Part shown: piece after piece, positions 32,916-41,386 of the stretch
Layout of the letters: every line of letters starts with the position of its first letter
How positions within the stretch are numbered: position 1 is the first letter of the stretch
Origin: Polaromonas glacialis
GTDB taxonomy: Bacteria; Pseudomonadota; Gammaproteobacteria; Burkholderiales; Burkholderiaceae_C
Assembly (NCBI RefSeq): GCF_000709345.1
Contig: NZ_KL448323.1
Location: 892,242-956,241, forward strand
Length of the DNA stretch: 64,000 bases
Direction: 5' to 3'
Made by a program: the position numbers and the translations under genes
Notes under the pieces: model-generated
Told to the model about the DNA's origin: nothing
Databases searched by the model: none
Seen by the model: the letters and a program-made list of their open reading frames with translations, nothing else

Positions 32916-33854
32916 TCAGACCGGGTGGACGGCGACTTCGCGGTGCAGCCGTTCCACATCCGCCGCCTGGCACAGCGCGGTTCCCGGGGCGAGCAGGGCC
33001 GCCGCACCGGCGGCCATGCCATGGCGAAAGGCATGCTCCAGCTCTTCGCGCCGGCTCAAAGCCCAGAGCAGGCCGCCGACAAAGCTGTCGCCCGCGCCAA
33101 TCGAGCTGGCGACCCTGACCGGCAGGCTGCGCGCGCGCAGCGCCTGCTCCGCCGTGACCAGCAAGGCGCCGTCCTCACCCAGCGACAGCGCCACCACCTG
33201 CGCCTGGCCGGCCCGGATGATCTGCCGCGCCGCCGCGTGCCAGTCCTGCTCGGTATCGAGGGGATGGCCGGTCAGCTCGCGCAGTTCGCGCAGGCTGGGC
33301 TTGACCAGGTACACGCCTTCGGCCAGCGCCGCAGCCAGCGGCGGCCCCGAACTGTCGAGCACCAGCCGGCTGCCGCGTTCGCGCGCCAGCCGGGCCAGCC
33401 GCGCATGAAAGTCGGCCGGCACGCCGGGCGGCAGGCTGCCGCTGGCCACCAGATAAGCCGGTGGCTTCGGCAGGTCGGCGACATGGCGCAAACAAGCCTG
33501 CCATTCGCCAGGCGCCAGTTCAGGGCCGGGCAGCACAAAGCGAAAGTCGCGTCCGCTGGACTGTTCATGCACCGAAAAGCTTTCGCGCGTCTCGCCGGCA
33601 ATCGCGATGGAATAGCTGCGCACCTGCTCCTGGTCGATGAGCTGCTGCAGCCGCTGGCCGTTCGCGCCGCCCGCCGGGTACAGCGCCAGGCAGTCGCCGC
33701 CGAGCCGGTGCAGCACGCGCGCCACGTTGATGCCGCCACCGCCGGGGTGCAGGATGGCGGCCGTGCAGCGCAGCTTGTGCGTGTCCAGGACTTTTTCAGT
33801 CGAGGTGGACACGTCCAGGGCGGGGTTCATGGTGACGGTGAGGATGTCAGGCAT
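32916..33854 (-). CDS. PfkB-type 6-phosphofructokinase / 1-phosphofructokinase family kinase, 312 aa
   Basis: Ribokinase-fold sugar-phosphate kinase. ILTVTMNPALDVSTST and LHPGGGGINVARVLHRLGG form the PfkB signature 1 region. VASGSLPPGVPADFHARLA and the C-terminal SSIGAGDSFVGGLLWAL (anion hole and catalytic Asp) complete the family pattern. The FMNPALD/GGGGINVAR arrangement is typical of the 6-phosphofructokinase II and tagatose-6-phosphate or 1-phosphofructokinase group. The gene stands 198 bases before ppsA and opposes it metabolically (glycolytic versus gluconeogenic), so the two may be under common low-oxygen or energy control. The exact sugar phosphate is not determined. Confidence 0.88.
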   Translation of the reverse strand: MPDILTVTMNPALDVSTSTEKVLDTHKLRCTAAILHPGGGGINVARVLHRLGGDCLALYPAGGANGQRLQQLIDQEQVRSYSIAIAGETRESFSVHEQSSGRDFRFVLPGPELAPGEWQACLRHVADLPKPPAYLVASGSLPPGVPADFHARLARLARERGSRLVLDSSGPPLAAALAEGVYLVKPSLRELRELTGHPLDTEQDWHAAARQIIRAGQAQVVALSLGEDGALLVTAEQALRARSLPVRVASSIGAGDSFVGGLLWALSRREELEHAFRHGMAAGAAALLAPGTALCQAADVERLHREVAVHPV

Positions 33855-33947
33855 GGCTGAAGTTGAGGCTTGTTTGCAGGCATCGTAAGGCCTGGCGGCA
33901 GCGCGTCGCGACGTTTTTGTCGCCGCGTGTTGCTTGATTGCTTCAGC

Positions 33948-36900
33948 TCAGGCTTGCAACTGCCGCGCCAGCAACACCGCCACATGCACCGCGTCAACCT
34001 GCGCGCCGTCCCTGATCTGGTGGCGGCAGCTGGTGCCGTCGGCCACCACGATGGCGCCCGGCTGCTGGCGCACGGCGGGCAGCAGGCTGAGTTCGGCCAT
34101 CTGCATCGACACCTCGTAATGGCTGGCCTCGTAGCCGAAACTGCCCGCCATGCCGCAGCAGCTCGATTCGACCAGCTCGGGTTTTGCGCCTGGGATCAGT
34201 TTGAGCACGTCGAGAATGGGGCTGACCGCGCCAAAGGCCTTCTGGTGGCAGTGGCCGTGCAGCAGGATGGGCTGGCTGACGGGCATGAGCTTGGCCTTGA
34301 GTGCTTCGAGTTTTCCGGCAGCCGCTTCCCTGGCCAGGAATTCCTCCAGCAATAGCGCCTGCCCGCCAATGGTTTGCGCCGCTTCGCCCAGGCCCATGAC
34401 CAGCATTTCATCGCGCATCGTCAGCAGGCACGACGGCTCCAGTCCGACGATGGGGATGCCTTTTTCGGCAAACGGAAGCAGGGCGGCAACCAGTTCGCCG
34501 GCCTTGGCCCTGGCCTTGTCCACCATGCCGCTGGCCAGGAAAGTTCGGCCGCAGCACAGGCTTTTGCCGTCTGCTACGGTTTTGGTAGCTACATGCACCG
34601 TGTAGCCGGCCGCTTGCAGCACTTTTAATGCTGAAACGGCGTTGCCGGACTCGAAGTAGCCGTTGAAGGTATCGACAAACAGCACCACGGGCTGGCTGGA
34701 CGCCAGCACTTGCTCGCGGCTGGCGCTGCTAGCCGCCGAGTTAAAGAAGGTAGCGGTCTTCCACTGCGGCAACGTGCGTTTGGCCGACAGGCCCATCATT
34801 TTTTCGCTCAGCGCGGCCAGGCCGGGAATGCGGTCGCGCAGGTTGAGCAGCGGCGCCAGCCGGCTGGCCCAGGGGGCGTAGTCGGGCAGGTGGGCGACCA
34901 GCTTGTCTTTGAGCGTGTAGCCGTGCTTGACCTTGTAGTGGTGCAAAAACTCGATCTTCATCTTGGCCATGTCCACGCCGGTCGGGCAGTCGCGCTTGCA
35001 GCCCTTGCAGCCGACGCACAGCTCCAGCGCGTCCTTCACCGCGTCGCTGGTGAAGGCGTCTTCAGCCTTGATGCCTTCCAGCTGGCCGGACAAGGCCAGC
35101 CGCAGCGTGTTGGCACGGCCGCGCGTCAGGTGCTTTTCGTCGCGCGTGACGCGGTAGCTCGGGCACATGACACCTAGATCGAACTTGCGGCAGGTGCCGT
35201 TGTTGTTGCACATTTCCACCGCCTTGGCGAAGCCCTGCGCCGGGTCGCCGCCGGTGCCCGGCGCGCTGGTCTGCTCGGTCACCGGGTCGTTCTGCACATT
35301 CCAGGCGCTCCAGTCGAGCGCGGTCTGGATCGGAATGACCCGGTAGCTGGGCGGAAAACGCATCAGCCGGGTGTCGTCCATCTTCGGCGGGTTGACGATG
35401 CGGCCCGGGCTGAGCAGGTTCAGCGGGTCCATGTAATTCTTGATCTGAGCAAATGCGTCGTTGATCTTCGGGCCAAACTGCCAGCCGATCCACTCGCCCC
35501 GGCACAGGCCGTCGCCATGCTCGCCGCTGTAGGCGCCCTTGTAGTGGCGCACCAGTTCAGAGGCTTCCTCGGCAATCGCGCGCATCTTGGCCGCGCCTTC
35601 GCGGCGCATGTCCAGGATGGGCCGAACATGCAGCGTGCCGACCGACGCATGCGCGTACCAGGTGCCCTTGCTGCCGTATTTGCGGAACACGTTGGTCAGC
35701 GCGTCGGTGTATTCGGCCAGGTGTACCAGCGGCACGGCGCAGTCCTCGATGAAGCTGACCGGCTTGCCGTCGCCCTTGAGGCTCATCATGATGTTCAGGC
35801 CGGCCTTGCGCACCTCCCACAGGTTTTTCTGCGGCGCATCGTCGATCATCTCGACCACCGAACCGGGCAGGCCGAGTTCGCCCATCAGCTCGACCAGCTG
35901 CCTGATCTTGGGCGTGAGTTCAGCCTTGGAATTGCCCGAGAACTCGACCAGCAAGATCGCATCGGGCCGGCCGATCAGCGCGGTGCGCACCGTGGGCGCG
36001 AAGGCCGGGTTCTGCATCGACAGCTCGATCATGGTGCGGTCCACCAGCTCGACCGCCGTCAGCGTGCCGTCGCCGAGCCTGACAATGTGCTGGGCCGAGT
36101 CCATCGCCTGGAAGAAGGTCGGAAAGTTCACCACACCCAGCACCTTGGTGCGCGGCAGTTCCGACAGGCGCAGCTTGAGCGATTTGGTCAGCCCCAGCGT
36201 GCCTTCGCTGCCGATCAGCAGGTGCGACAGGTTGACCGAGCCGTCGGTGGTGTACGGCTTTTCGTTCTGGTTGTTGAAGATGTCAAGGTTGTAGCCCGCC
36301 ACCCGGCGCAGCACCTTGGGCCAGTGCGCCTGCAGTTCGGGACGCAGCGCGTCGGACAGCGCCTTGACGTAGTCGCCCAGCTGGCGCGCCGCACCGCCGG
36401 CCAGGTCGTAGCGGCCCAGTTCCAGCAGGCTGCCGTCGGAGCGCCAGGCGGTCGCGCCCAGCACGTTGTGCACCATGTTGCCGTAGGCGATTGAGCGGCT
36501 GCCGCACGAGTTGTTGCCGGCCATGCCGCCCAGCGTGGCCTGCGCGCTGGTGGACACGTCGACCGGATACCACAGGCCGTGGGGCTTGAGCGCGGCGTTG
36601 AGGTGGTCGAGCACGATGCCGGGTTCGACCTCGGCGGTGCGCGCCTCGGCATCGACATTCAGGATGCTGCGCACATGCTTGGAATAGTCAATGACCAGTC
36701 CCGCGCCCACGGTCTGGCCGCACTGGCTGGTGCCACCGCCGCGCGCCACGATGGGCACCTGCAGGTCTATAGAGATATCCAGCGCGGTCTTGACGTCGGC
36801 GGCCGTTCGCGGCACGAACACGCCGACCGGCATGACCTGGTAGATGGAGGCATCGGTCGCGTAGCGGCCCCGGTCGGCGCCGGAGAACAGTACTTCGCCT

Positions 36901-37022
36901 TGCGTTTCGGCCGCCAGCCGGGCGGCCAGCCGGCCGGCGACTTCGTTGCTTGAGCGTGCCACGTCGTCATAGGCGTGGGCTGCGGCTTGCCGGGCGATCT
37001 TGAGCGGGAGGGGTGCATTCAT
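33948..37022 (-). CDS. Fused FAD-linked dehydrogenase / Fe-S oxidoreductase (GlcD-GlcF / YdiJ-type), 1024 aa
   Basis: Oxidises a 2-hydroxy acid and passes electrons through Fe-S clusters. The N-terminal FAD_binding_4 domain has VPIVARGGGTSQCGQTVGAGLVID-type residues (about 90-115) and GGMAGNNSCGSRSIAYGNMV, followed by the FAD-oxidase C domain. A ferredoxin-like segment holds CVGCKGCKRDCPTGVD. The C-terminal half has two CCG domains (SLCCGRTFLASGMVDKA and ESSCCGMAGSFGYE). This fused layout matches YdiJ-type D-2-hydroxyglutarate or D-lactate dehydrogenases, about 1000 residues. It begins 15 bases after the GntR gene ends (a likely operon) and is divergent from an aminotransferase operon, which suggests a hydroxy acid catabolic pathway. 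Which acid is oxidised is not shown. Confidence 0.9.
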   Translation of the reverse strand: MNAPLPLKIARQAAAHAYDDVARSSNEVAGRLAARLAAETQGEVLFSGADRGRYATDASIYQVMPVGVFVPRTAADVKTALDISIDLQVPIVARGGGTSQCGQTVGAGLVIDYSKHVRSILNVDAEARTAEVEPGIVLDHLNAALKPHGLWYPVDVSTSAQATLGGMAGNNSCGSRSIAYGNMVHNVLGATAWRSDGSLLELGRYDLAGGAARQLGDYVKALSDALRPELQAHWPKVLRRVAGYNLDIFNNQNEKPYTTDGSVNLSHLLIGSEGTLGLTKSLKLRLSELPRTKVLGVVNFPTFFQAMDSAQHIVRLGDGTLTAVELVDRTMIELSMQNPAFAPTVRTALIGRPDAILLVEFSGNSKAELTPKIRQLVELMGELGLPGSVVEMIDDAPQKNLWEVRKAGLNIMMSLKGDGKPVSFIEDCAVPLVHLAEYTDALTNVFRKYGSKGTWYAHASVGTLHVRPILDMRREGAAKMRAIAEEASELVRHYKGAYSGEHGDGLCRGEWIGWQFGPKINDAFAQIKNYMDPLNLLSPGRIVNPPKMDDTRLMRFPPSYRVIPIQTALDWSAWNVQNDPVTEQTSAPGTGGDPAQGFAKAVEMCNNNGTCRKFDLGVMCPSYRVTRDEKHLTRGRANTLRLALSGQLEGIKAEDAFTSDAVKDALELCVGCKGCKRDCPTGVDMAKMKIEFLHHYKVKHGYTLKDKLVAHLPDYAPWASRLAPLLNLRDRIPGLAALSEKMMGLSAKRTLPQWKTATFFNSAASSASREQVLASSQPVVLFVDTFNGYFESGNAVSALKVLQAAGYTVHVATKTVADGKSLCCGRTFLASGMVDKARAKAGELVAALLPFAEKGIPIVGLEPSCLLTMRDEMLVMGLGEAAQTIGGQALLLEEFLAREAAAGKLEALKAKLMPVSQPILLHGHCHQKAFGAVSPILDVLKLIPGAKPELVESSCCGMAGSFGYEASHYEVSMQMAELSLLPAVRQQPGAIVVADGTSCRHQIRDGAQVDAVHVAVLLARQLQA

Positions 37023-37037
37023 GGTTCAGGCTTTTTT

Positions 37038-37733
37038 TCAGGCTTTTGAAGGGGGGCGGCTGGCGTCGCCGGCAGCGCGCAGCTGCTGGATCACGGTGTC
37101 CAGCTTGTGCGCCAGGTGCTCGGACATGACGGCGCGCATCGCGGCCGGGTCGCGCGCGCTGAGCGCGGCCACCATCTGCTCATGCTCCTTGACGGCTTCG
37201 CGCCACTTTTCCTCGTTCTGGTTGGAGCGAAAGCGCAGCGCTTGCAGGCGAGCGTTGACCTGCTGGTAGGTGGCGGCCAGCACCGGGTTCCTGGCGGCCG
37301 CGTTGATGGCGCGGTGGATCGCCGAGTTCAGCCGGTAATACGCCGGCAGGTCGCGGCGCGTGTAGGCGGCCAGCATTTCAAAGTGCATGGCCTTGATCTC
37401 GTTCAACTCGGCATCGGTGATGCGCTGCGCCGCCAGTTCGCCCGACTGCGCTTCCAGCCCGGCCATGACCTCGAAGGTGTTGAGCACATCGGCTTCGCTC
37501 AGCTCGACCGCAATCGCGCCCCGGTTGGGCAGCAGCTCGACCAGTCCTTCGGCGGCCAGCATCTTGATGGCCTCGCGCAGCGGCGTGCGCGAGACATTGA
37601 GGACTTCGCTCAGTTCGCGCTCATTGAGCTTGGCGCCGGGCGCAATGCGGTTTTCGACCAGCATCTGGCGCAGGCGGTGCGCGACCTGCTCATGCAGGGC
37701 GGCTCGGGGGATGGGAATGATTTCAGCGGTCAT
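37038..37733 (-). CDS. GntR/FadR-subfamily (FCD) transcriptional regulator, 231 aa
   Basis: The winged helix contains EQVAHRLRQMLVENRIAPGAKLNERELSEVLNVSRTPLREAIKMLAAEGLVELLPNRG, the GntR signature (quoted only as start and end: LRQMLVENRIAPG to LVELLPNRG). The C-terminal FCD helical domain (about 85-225) includes YYRLNSAIHRAINAAARNP, with the metal/ligand histidines. It is encoded between the FAD dehydrogenase and the divergent aminotransferase operon. Two TTTTG-N4-CAAAA boxes directly upstream are its likely operators, giving autoregulation plus control of the catabolic operon. The ligand is probably a carboxylic acid from the pathway. Confidence 0.9.
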   Translation of the reverse strand: MTAEIIPIPRAALHEQVAHRLRQMLVENRIAPGAKLNERELSEVLNVSRTPLREAIKMLAAEGLVELLPNRGAIAVELSEADVLNTFEVMAGLEAQSGELAAQRITDAELNEIKAMHFEMLAAYTRRDLPAYYRLNSAIHRAINAAARNPVLAATYQQVNARLQALRFRSNQNEEKWREAVKEHEQMVAALSARDPAAMRAVMSEHLAHKLDTVIQQLRAAGDASRPPSKA

Positions 37734-37741
37734 GGGCTAAA

Positions 37742-37755
37742 TTTTGTATGCAAAA
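37742..37755. promoter_or_regulatory. Candidate GntR operator 1 (TTTTGTATGCAAAA)
   Basis: TTTTG-TATG-CAAAA, a near-perfect palindrome just upstream of the GntR start, identical to the site 74 bases away. FadR-subfamily regulators typically bind TTGTATACAA-like sites. Confidence 0.6.
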
Positions 37756-37815
37756 CTTGGTACTGTCAAACCCATTGTTAACCCTAAGTTTCATTGTTTT
37801 TTGTTGACAAATGAA

Positions 37816-37829
37816 TTTTGTATGCAAAA
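37816..37829. promoter_or_regulatory. Candidate GntR operator 2 (TTTTGTATGCAAAA)
   Basis: Second identical TTTTGTATGCAAAA, about seven helical turns (74 bp) from the first and directly after a TTGACA -35-like hexamer at 37804-37809. Binding here would block transcription toward the aminotransferase operon. Confidence 0.6.
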
Positions 37830-37860
37830 AATGGCGGCTTACTTCAGGAGCGAACGCGAC

Positions 37861-39081
37861 ATGTTGACACTTGACTTTCATCCCACCGGCCGGCATTTCC
37901 TGCAGATTCCCGGGCCGTCGCCGGTGCCGGACCGCATCCTGCGGGCCATGAGCCTGCCGACCATCGACCACCGCGGGCCGGAATTCGCCGCGCTCGGCCT
38001 GAAGGTGCTGGCCGATGTGAAGAAAATCTTCCAGACCCGCCAGCCGGTCATCATCTACCCGGCCTCGGGCACGGGCGCGTGGGAAGCGGCGCTCGTCAAC
38101 ACCCTGAGCCCCGGCGACCAGGTGCTGATGTACGAGACCGGCCATTTCGCCGCTTTGTGGCAAAAGCTGGCCGACCGGCTCGGGCTGAAAACCGAGGTCA
38201 TGCGCCACCCAGGTGCCGAAGTGTGGCGCCACGGCGTGGATGCAGGTCAGATCGAGGCGCGGCTCAAGGCCGACACCGGGCATGCCATCAAGGCGGTCTG
38301 CGTGGTCCACAACGAAACCTCGACCGGCGTGACCAGCAACATCGCGGCCGTGCGCAAGGCGATGGATGCCGCGAAACATCCGGCGCTGCTGCTGGTGGAC
38401 ACGATTTCGGGCCTGGCCTCGGCCGACTACCGGCATGACGAATGGGGCGTGGACGTGACCATCAGCGGCTCGCAAAAAGGACTGATGCTGCCGCCCGGCA
38501 TCAGCTTCAATGCCGTGTCAAGCAAAGCGCTGCAGGCGAGCAAGACCGCCACGCTGCCCAAGTCCTTCTGGGCCTGGGACGAAATCATTGAAATGAACAA
38601 GACCGGCTACTGGCCCTCCACGCCCAACACCAACTTGCTGTACGCGCTGAGCGAAGCCTGCGACATGCTGCTGGCCCATGGGCTGGAGGCCGTGTTCGCC
38701 CGCCACCAGCGCTGGGGCGAAGGCGTTCGCGCCGCCGTCCGGGCCTGGGGCCTGCAGATCCAGTGCCTTGACGCGGCCGTGTATTCGCCGGTGCTGACCG
38801 GGGTGATGGTGCCCGACGGCATTGACGCCGACGCGGTGCGCAAGATCATCTACGAGCGTTTCGACTGCTCGCTGGGCACCGGGCTGGGCAAGGTCAAGGG
38901 CAAGATGTTCCGCATCGGCCACCTGGGCGACTGCAACGACCTGACGCTGATCGCCGCGCTGGGCGGTAGCGAGATGGGCCTGAAGCTGGCGGGCGTGAAG
39001 CTGGCCGGCTCGGGCGTGCAGGCCGCGATGGACTTTTTTTCAAGCCATGCGGCCGTGGTGCTGGAGCGCAGGGCAGCTTGA
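37861..39081 (+). CDS. Class V aminotransferase, serine/alanine-glyoxylate type, 406 aa
   Basis: PLP enzyme. The N-terminus FHPTGRHFLQIPGPSPVPD, PASGTGAWEAALVNTLSPGD, the PLP Asp in LLLVDTISGLASADY and Lys206 in ISGSQKGLMLPPG match serine-glyoxylate aminotransferase. An open extension to 37744 exists, but a CAGGAG ribosome-binding site and the family start favour ATG 37861. It is the first gene of a four-gene operon (Bug protein, CoA-transferase, crotonase). Such enzymes link glyoxylate to glycine/serine; here it may process a keto acid made by the divergent FAD dehydrogenase (inference). Confidence 0.88.
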   Translation: MLTLDFHPTGRHFLQIPGPSPVPDRILRAMSLPTIDHRGPEFAALGLKVLADVKKIFQTRQPVIIYPASGTGAWEAALVNTLSPGDQVLMYETGHFAALWQKLADRLGLKTEVMRHPGAEVWRHGVDAGQIEARLKADTGHAIKAVCVVHNETSTGVTSNIAAVRKAMDAAKHPALLLVDTISGLASADYRHDEWGVDVTISGSQKGLMLPPGISFNAVSSKALQASKTATLPKSFWAWDEIIEMNKTGYWPSTPNTNLLYALSEACDMLLAHGLEAVFARHQRWGEGVRAAVRAWGLQIQCLDAAVYSPVLTGVMVPDGIDADAVRKIIYERFDCSLGTGLGKVKGKMFRIGHLGDCNDLTLIAALGGSEMGLKLAGVKLAGSGVQAAMDFFSSHAAVVLERRAA

Positions 39082-39084
39082 AGC

Positions 39085-39153
39085 AAAAATTTTAAGTGCT
39101 ATTCATTAAATAGCTGTCAGTGCACAAGAGCCGTGCGCAAACGGCCTATTTCA
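39085..39153 (+). repeat. Dispersed palindromic intergenic repeat, copy d
   Basis: Contains GTGCTATTCATTAAATAGCT and then TGCGCAAACGGCCTATTTCA. Located between the aminotransferase and Bug genes inside a probable operon. Confidence 0.55.
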
Positions 39154-39176
39154 TCACTAAACCAGGAGACAACACC

Positions 39177-40154
39177 ATGCATCGCAGAACCTTCATCCGC
39201 GCCACCGGCGCCGCAGCCGCCACACTAGCCGCCCCGATGCTGTGGGCGCAGGCCTTGCCGACACAGCCGATCCGCATCGTCGTCGGCTTTGCGCCGGGCG
39301 GCGGCACCGACATCCTGGCGCGGGTGATTGCGCAAAAGCTGTCATCCATGTGGAACACCACGGTGATCGTTGAAAACAAGGCCGGCGCCGCCGGCATGAT
39401 TGCCGCCGAGTACGTGGCCCGGCAGCCTAGCGACGGCACCACGCTGCTGATGGCGCACATCAACAGCCACGCCATCGCCCCGGCGCTGACGCCGAAGATG
39501 ACCTACAGCGTCGAGAACGACTTCACGCCGGTGGTGCTGGTCGGCGTCACGCCCAACCTGCTGATCTGCAACGAGCAGCAAACGGCGCGCACCGTCAAGG
39601 ACGTGGTCGAGCTGTGCCGCAAGAACCCGGGCAAGATCAGCTTCGGGTCGGCCGGCAACGGCTCGGCGCAGCACCTGGCGCTGGAAATGTTCAAGCTGGC
39701 CGCGAAGATCGACGCCATCCATGTGCCGTACAAGGGCTCCGGCCCGATGCTGACCGACCTGATCGGCGGCCAGATCCACTACAGCTTCGACACCATGACC
39801 GCCGCCACGCCGCATGTGAAAAGCGGCAAGGCGATTGCCGTGGCGCAGACCCGCCAGAAGCGCGCCAAGGGCCATCCGAACGTGCCGACCATGGACGAAT
39901 CGGGTTTTCCGGGTTTCGAGGCCACCACCTGGTACGGCCTGGTCGGCCCCGGCAAGCTGCCATCGGTGCTGGCCCAGCGCATGAACGAAGACATCAACAA
40001 GGTGCTCCTGATGCCCGACGTGGCGGAGAAGTTCGAGCAGTACGGCGCCGAGGATGGCGGCGGTTCGAGGGAAAAGTTCGGCGACTTCATCAAGGTCGAG
40101 TCGAAGAAATGGGCCAAGGTCGTGAAAGACGCGAATGTGAAGGGCGACGCATGA
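39177..40154 (+). CDS. Bug-family (tripartite tricarboxylate) substrate-binding protein, 325 aa
   Basis: Periplasmic receptor of the TctC/Bug family, which is greatly expanded in Burkholderiales. The leader MHRRTFIRATGAAAATLAAP is Tat-like. PIRIVVGFAPGGGTDILARV and ENKAGAAGMIAAEYVA are the ligand-loop signatures, and GNGSAQHLALEMFKL and HVPYKGSGPMLTDLIGGQI complete the pattern. ATG 39177 has a CAGGAG ribosome-binding site. The stop overlaps the next start (ATGA). No TctA/TctB membrane subunits are in the window, so it may share a transporter or act as a sensor. Ligands of this family are usually di- or tricarboxylates or aromatic acids. Confidence 0.92.
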   Translation: MHRRTFIRATGAAAATLAAPMLWAQALPTQPIRIVVGFAPGGGTDILARVIAQKLSSMWNTTVIVENKAGAAGMIAAEYVARQPSDGTTLLMAHINSHAIAPALTPKMTYSVENDFTPVVLVGVTPNLLICNEQQTARTVKDVVELCRKNPGKISFGSAGNGSAQHLALEMFKLAAKIDAIHVPYKGSGPMLTDLIGGQIHYSFDTMTAATPHVKSGKAIAVAQTRQKRAKGHPNVPTMDESGFPGFEATTWYGLVGPGKLPSVLAQRMNEDINKVLLMPDVAEKFEQYGAEDGGGSREKFGDFIKVESKKWAKVVKDANVKGDA

Positions 40155-41386
40155 ATTCCGACGAGTCTTCCCAGGCCAGCACCGAAAAACGCCCCTTGCC
40201 GCTGGCCGGCGTCCGCGTGCTGGACATCAGCCAGGTTATGGCCGGCCCGTATGCCTGCATGCTGCTGGCCGACCTGGGCGCCGATGTCATCAAGATCGAG
40301 CCGCCCGGCAGCGGCGACCAGACGCGCGGCGCGATGGGCTTCAAGATGAAAGGGCCCGATTCCATGGGCTTTTTGAACATGAACCGCAACAAGCGCAGCG
40401 TCGCGCTGAACCTCAAGACCGATGCGGGGCGCGAACTGCTGCTGCGCATGGCGAAGGACGCCGACATCCTCATTGAAAACTACCGCCCCGGCGCGATGAC
40501 ACGGCTGGGGCTGGGCTATGAGGTGCTGAAAGAGATCAACCCCCGCCTGGTCTACACCAGCATTTCCGGCTTCGGCCAGACCGGCCCGTGGGCCGACCGG
40601 CCGGGGTTCGACCTGATGGCGCAGGCCATGTCGGGCGTGATGAGCGTGACCGGCTACCCGGGCGGCCCGCCGGTCAAGGCCGGCGTGCCGGTGGCCGACA
40701 TTGGCTGCGCGCTGTTCGCGGTCTACGGCACGCTGTCGGCCTATATCGGCGCCAAGGCCACGGGGCAGGGCCAGTACATCGATGCGTCGCTGTTCGACTC
40801 GGCCATGGCTTTTTCGGTCTGGGACGTTTGCGACTACTGGGGCACGGGCAAGGAGCCCGAACCGCTGGGCACGTCGAACAAGATGACTGCGCCTTACCAG
40901 GCGATGGCCAGCGCCGACGGCTATTTCGTGATGGGCGCGAACAACCAGAAACTCTGGCTCAAGCTGTGCGCGCTGATCCACCGGCCCGAACTGGCCGAAG
41001 ATGCGCGCTTTTCCACCATTTCGCTGCGGCTGGCCAACCGCGCCGCGCTGGAGGAAGAGCTGGAGCGCACCTTCCGCCTGCAGCCAAAGGACTACTGGGT
41101 CGATACGCTGCTGGCGGCCGGCATTCCGGCCGGCCCCATCCTGAGCTACCCGGAAGCTTTCGGCAGCGAGCATGCCAAGGTGCGCCAGATGCGCATGGAA
41201 ATCGACCATCCCATCGAAGGCACCGTGCCCAACATCGGCTTTGCGGTCAAGCTCTCGGGCACGCCGCAGCAGGTGCGCCGGCACCCGCCGCTGCTGGGCG
41301 AGCACAACGCCGAAGTGCTGGTTGAACTGGGTATCAGCGCTGGCGAGTTGGACGAAATGCAAGCGCAAGGCGCGTTCGCGGCATGA
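40151..41386 (+). CDS. Family III CoA-transferase (CaiB/BaiF), 411 aa
   Basis: Moves CoA between a CoA thioester and a carboxylic acid. Signatures are LDISQVMAGPYACMLLADLGADVIKIEPP and the catalytic Asp183 in GVPVADIGCALFAVYG, plus YTSISGFGQTGPWADRPGFD. A start at ATG 40151, overlapping the Bug gene by 4 bases, fits the family N-terminus; longer in-frame sequence back to 39614 belongs to another frame of the Bug gene. Length (411) fits. It ends overlapping the crotonase gene by 4 bases. With the binding protein and the dehydrogenase it points to activation of an imported organic acid. Confidence 0.92.
   Translation: MNSDESSQASTEKRPLPLAGVRVLDISQVMAGPYACMLLADLGADVIKIEPPGSGDQTRGAMGFKMKGPDSMGFLNMNRNKRSVALNLKTDAGRELLLRMAKDADILIENYRPGAMTRLGLGYEVLKEINPRLVYTSISGFGQTGPWADRPGFDLMAQAMSGVMSVTGYPGGPPVKAGVPVADIGCALFAVYGTLSAYIGAKATGQGQYIDASLFDSAMAFSVWDVCDYWGTGKEPEPLGTSNKMTAPYQAMASADGYFVMGANNQKLWLKLCALIHRPELAEDARFSTISLRLANRAALEEELERTFRLQPKDYWVDTLLAAGIPAGPILSYPEAFGSEHAKVRQMRMEIDHPIEGTVPNIGFAVKLSGTPQQVRRHPPLLGEHNAEVLVELGISAGELDEMQAQGAFAA

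Noticed and set aside
34530..34760. Copy of the dispersed palindromic repeat inside the FAD dehydrogenase gene
   Set aside because: Short GGTAGCTAC and GCTAGC-like matches occur, but the reading frame and CCG-domain sequence continue through them and the full repeat layout is missing.
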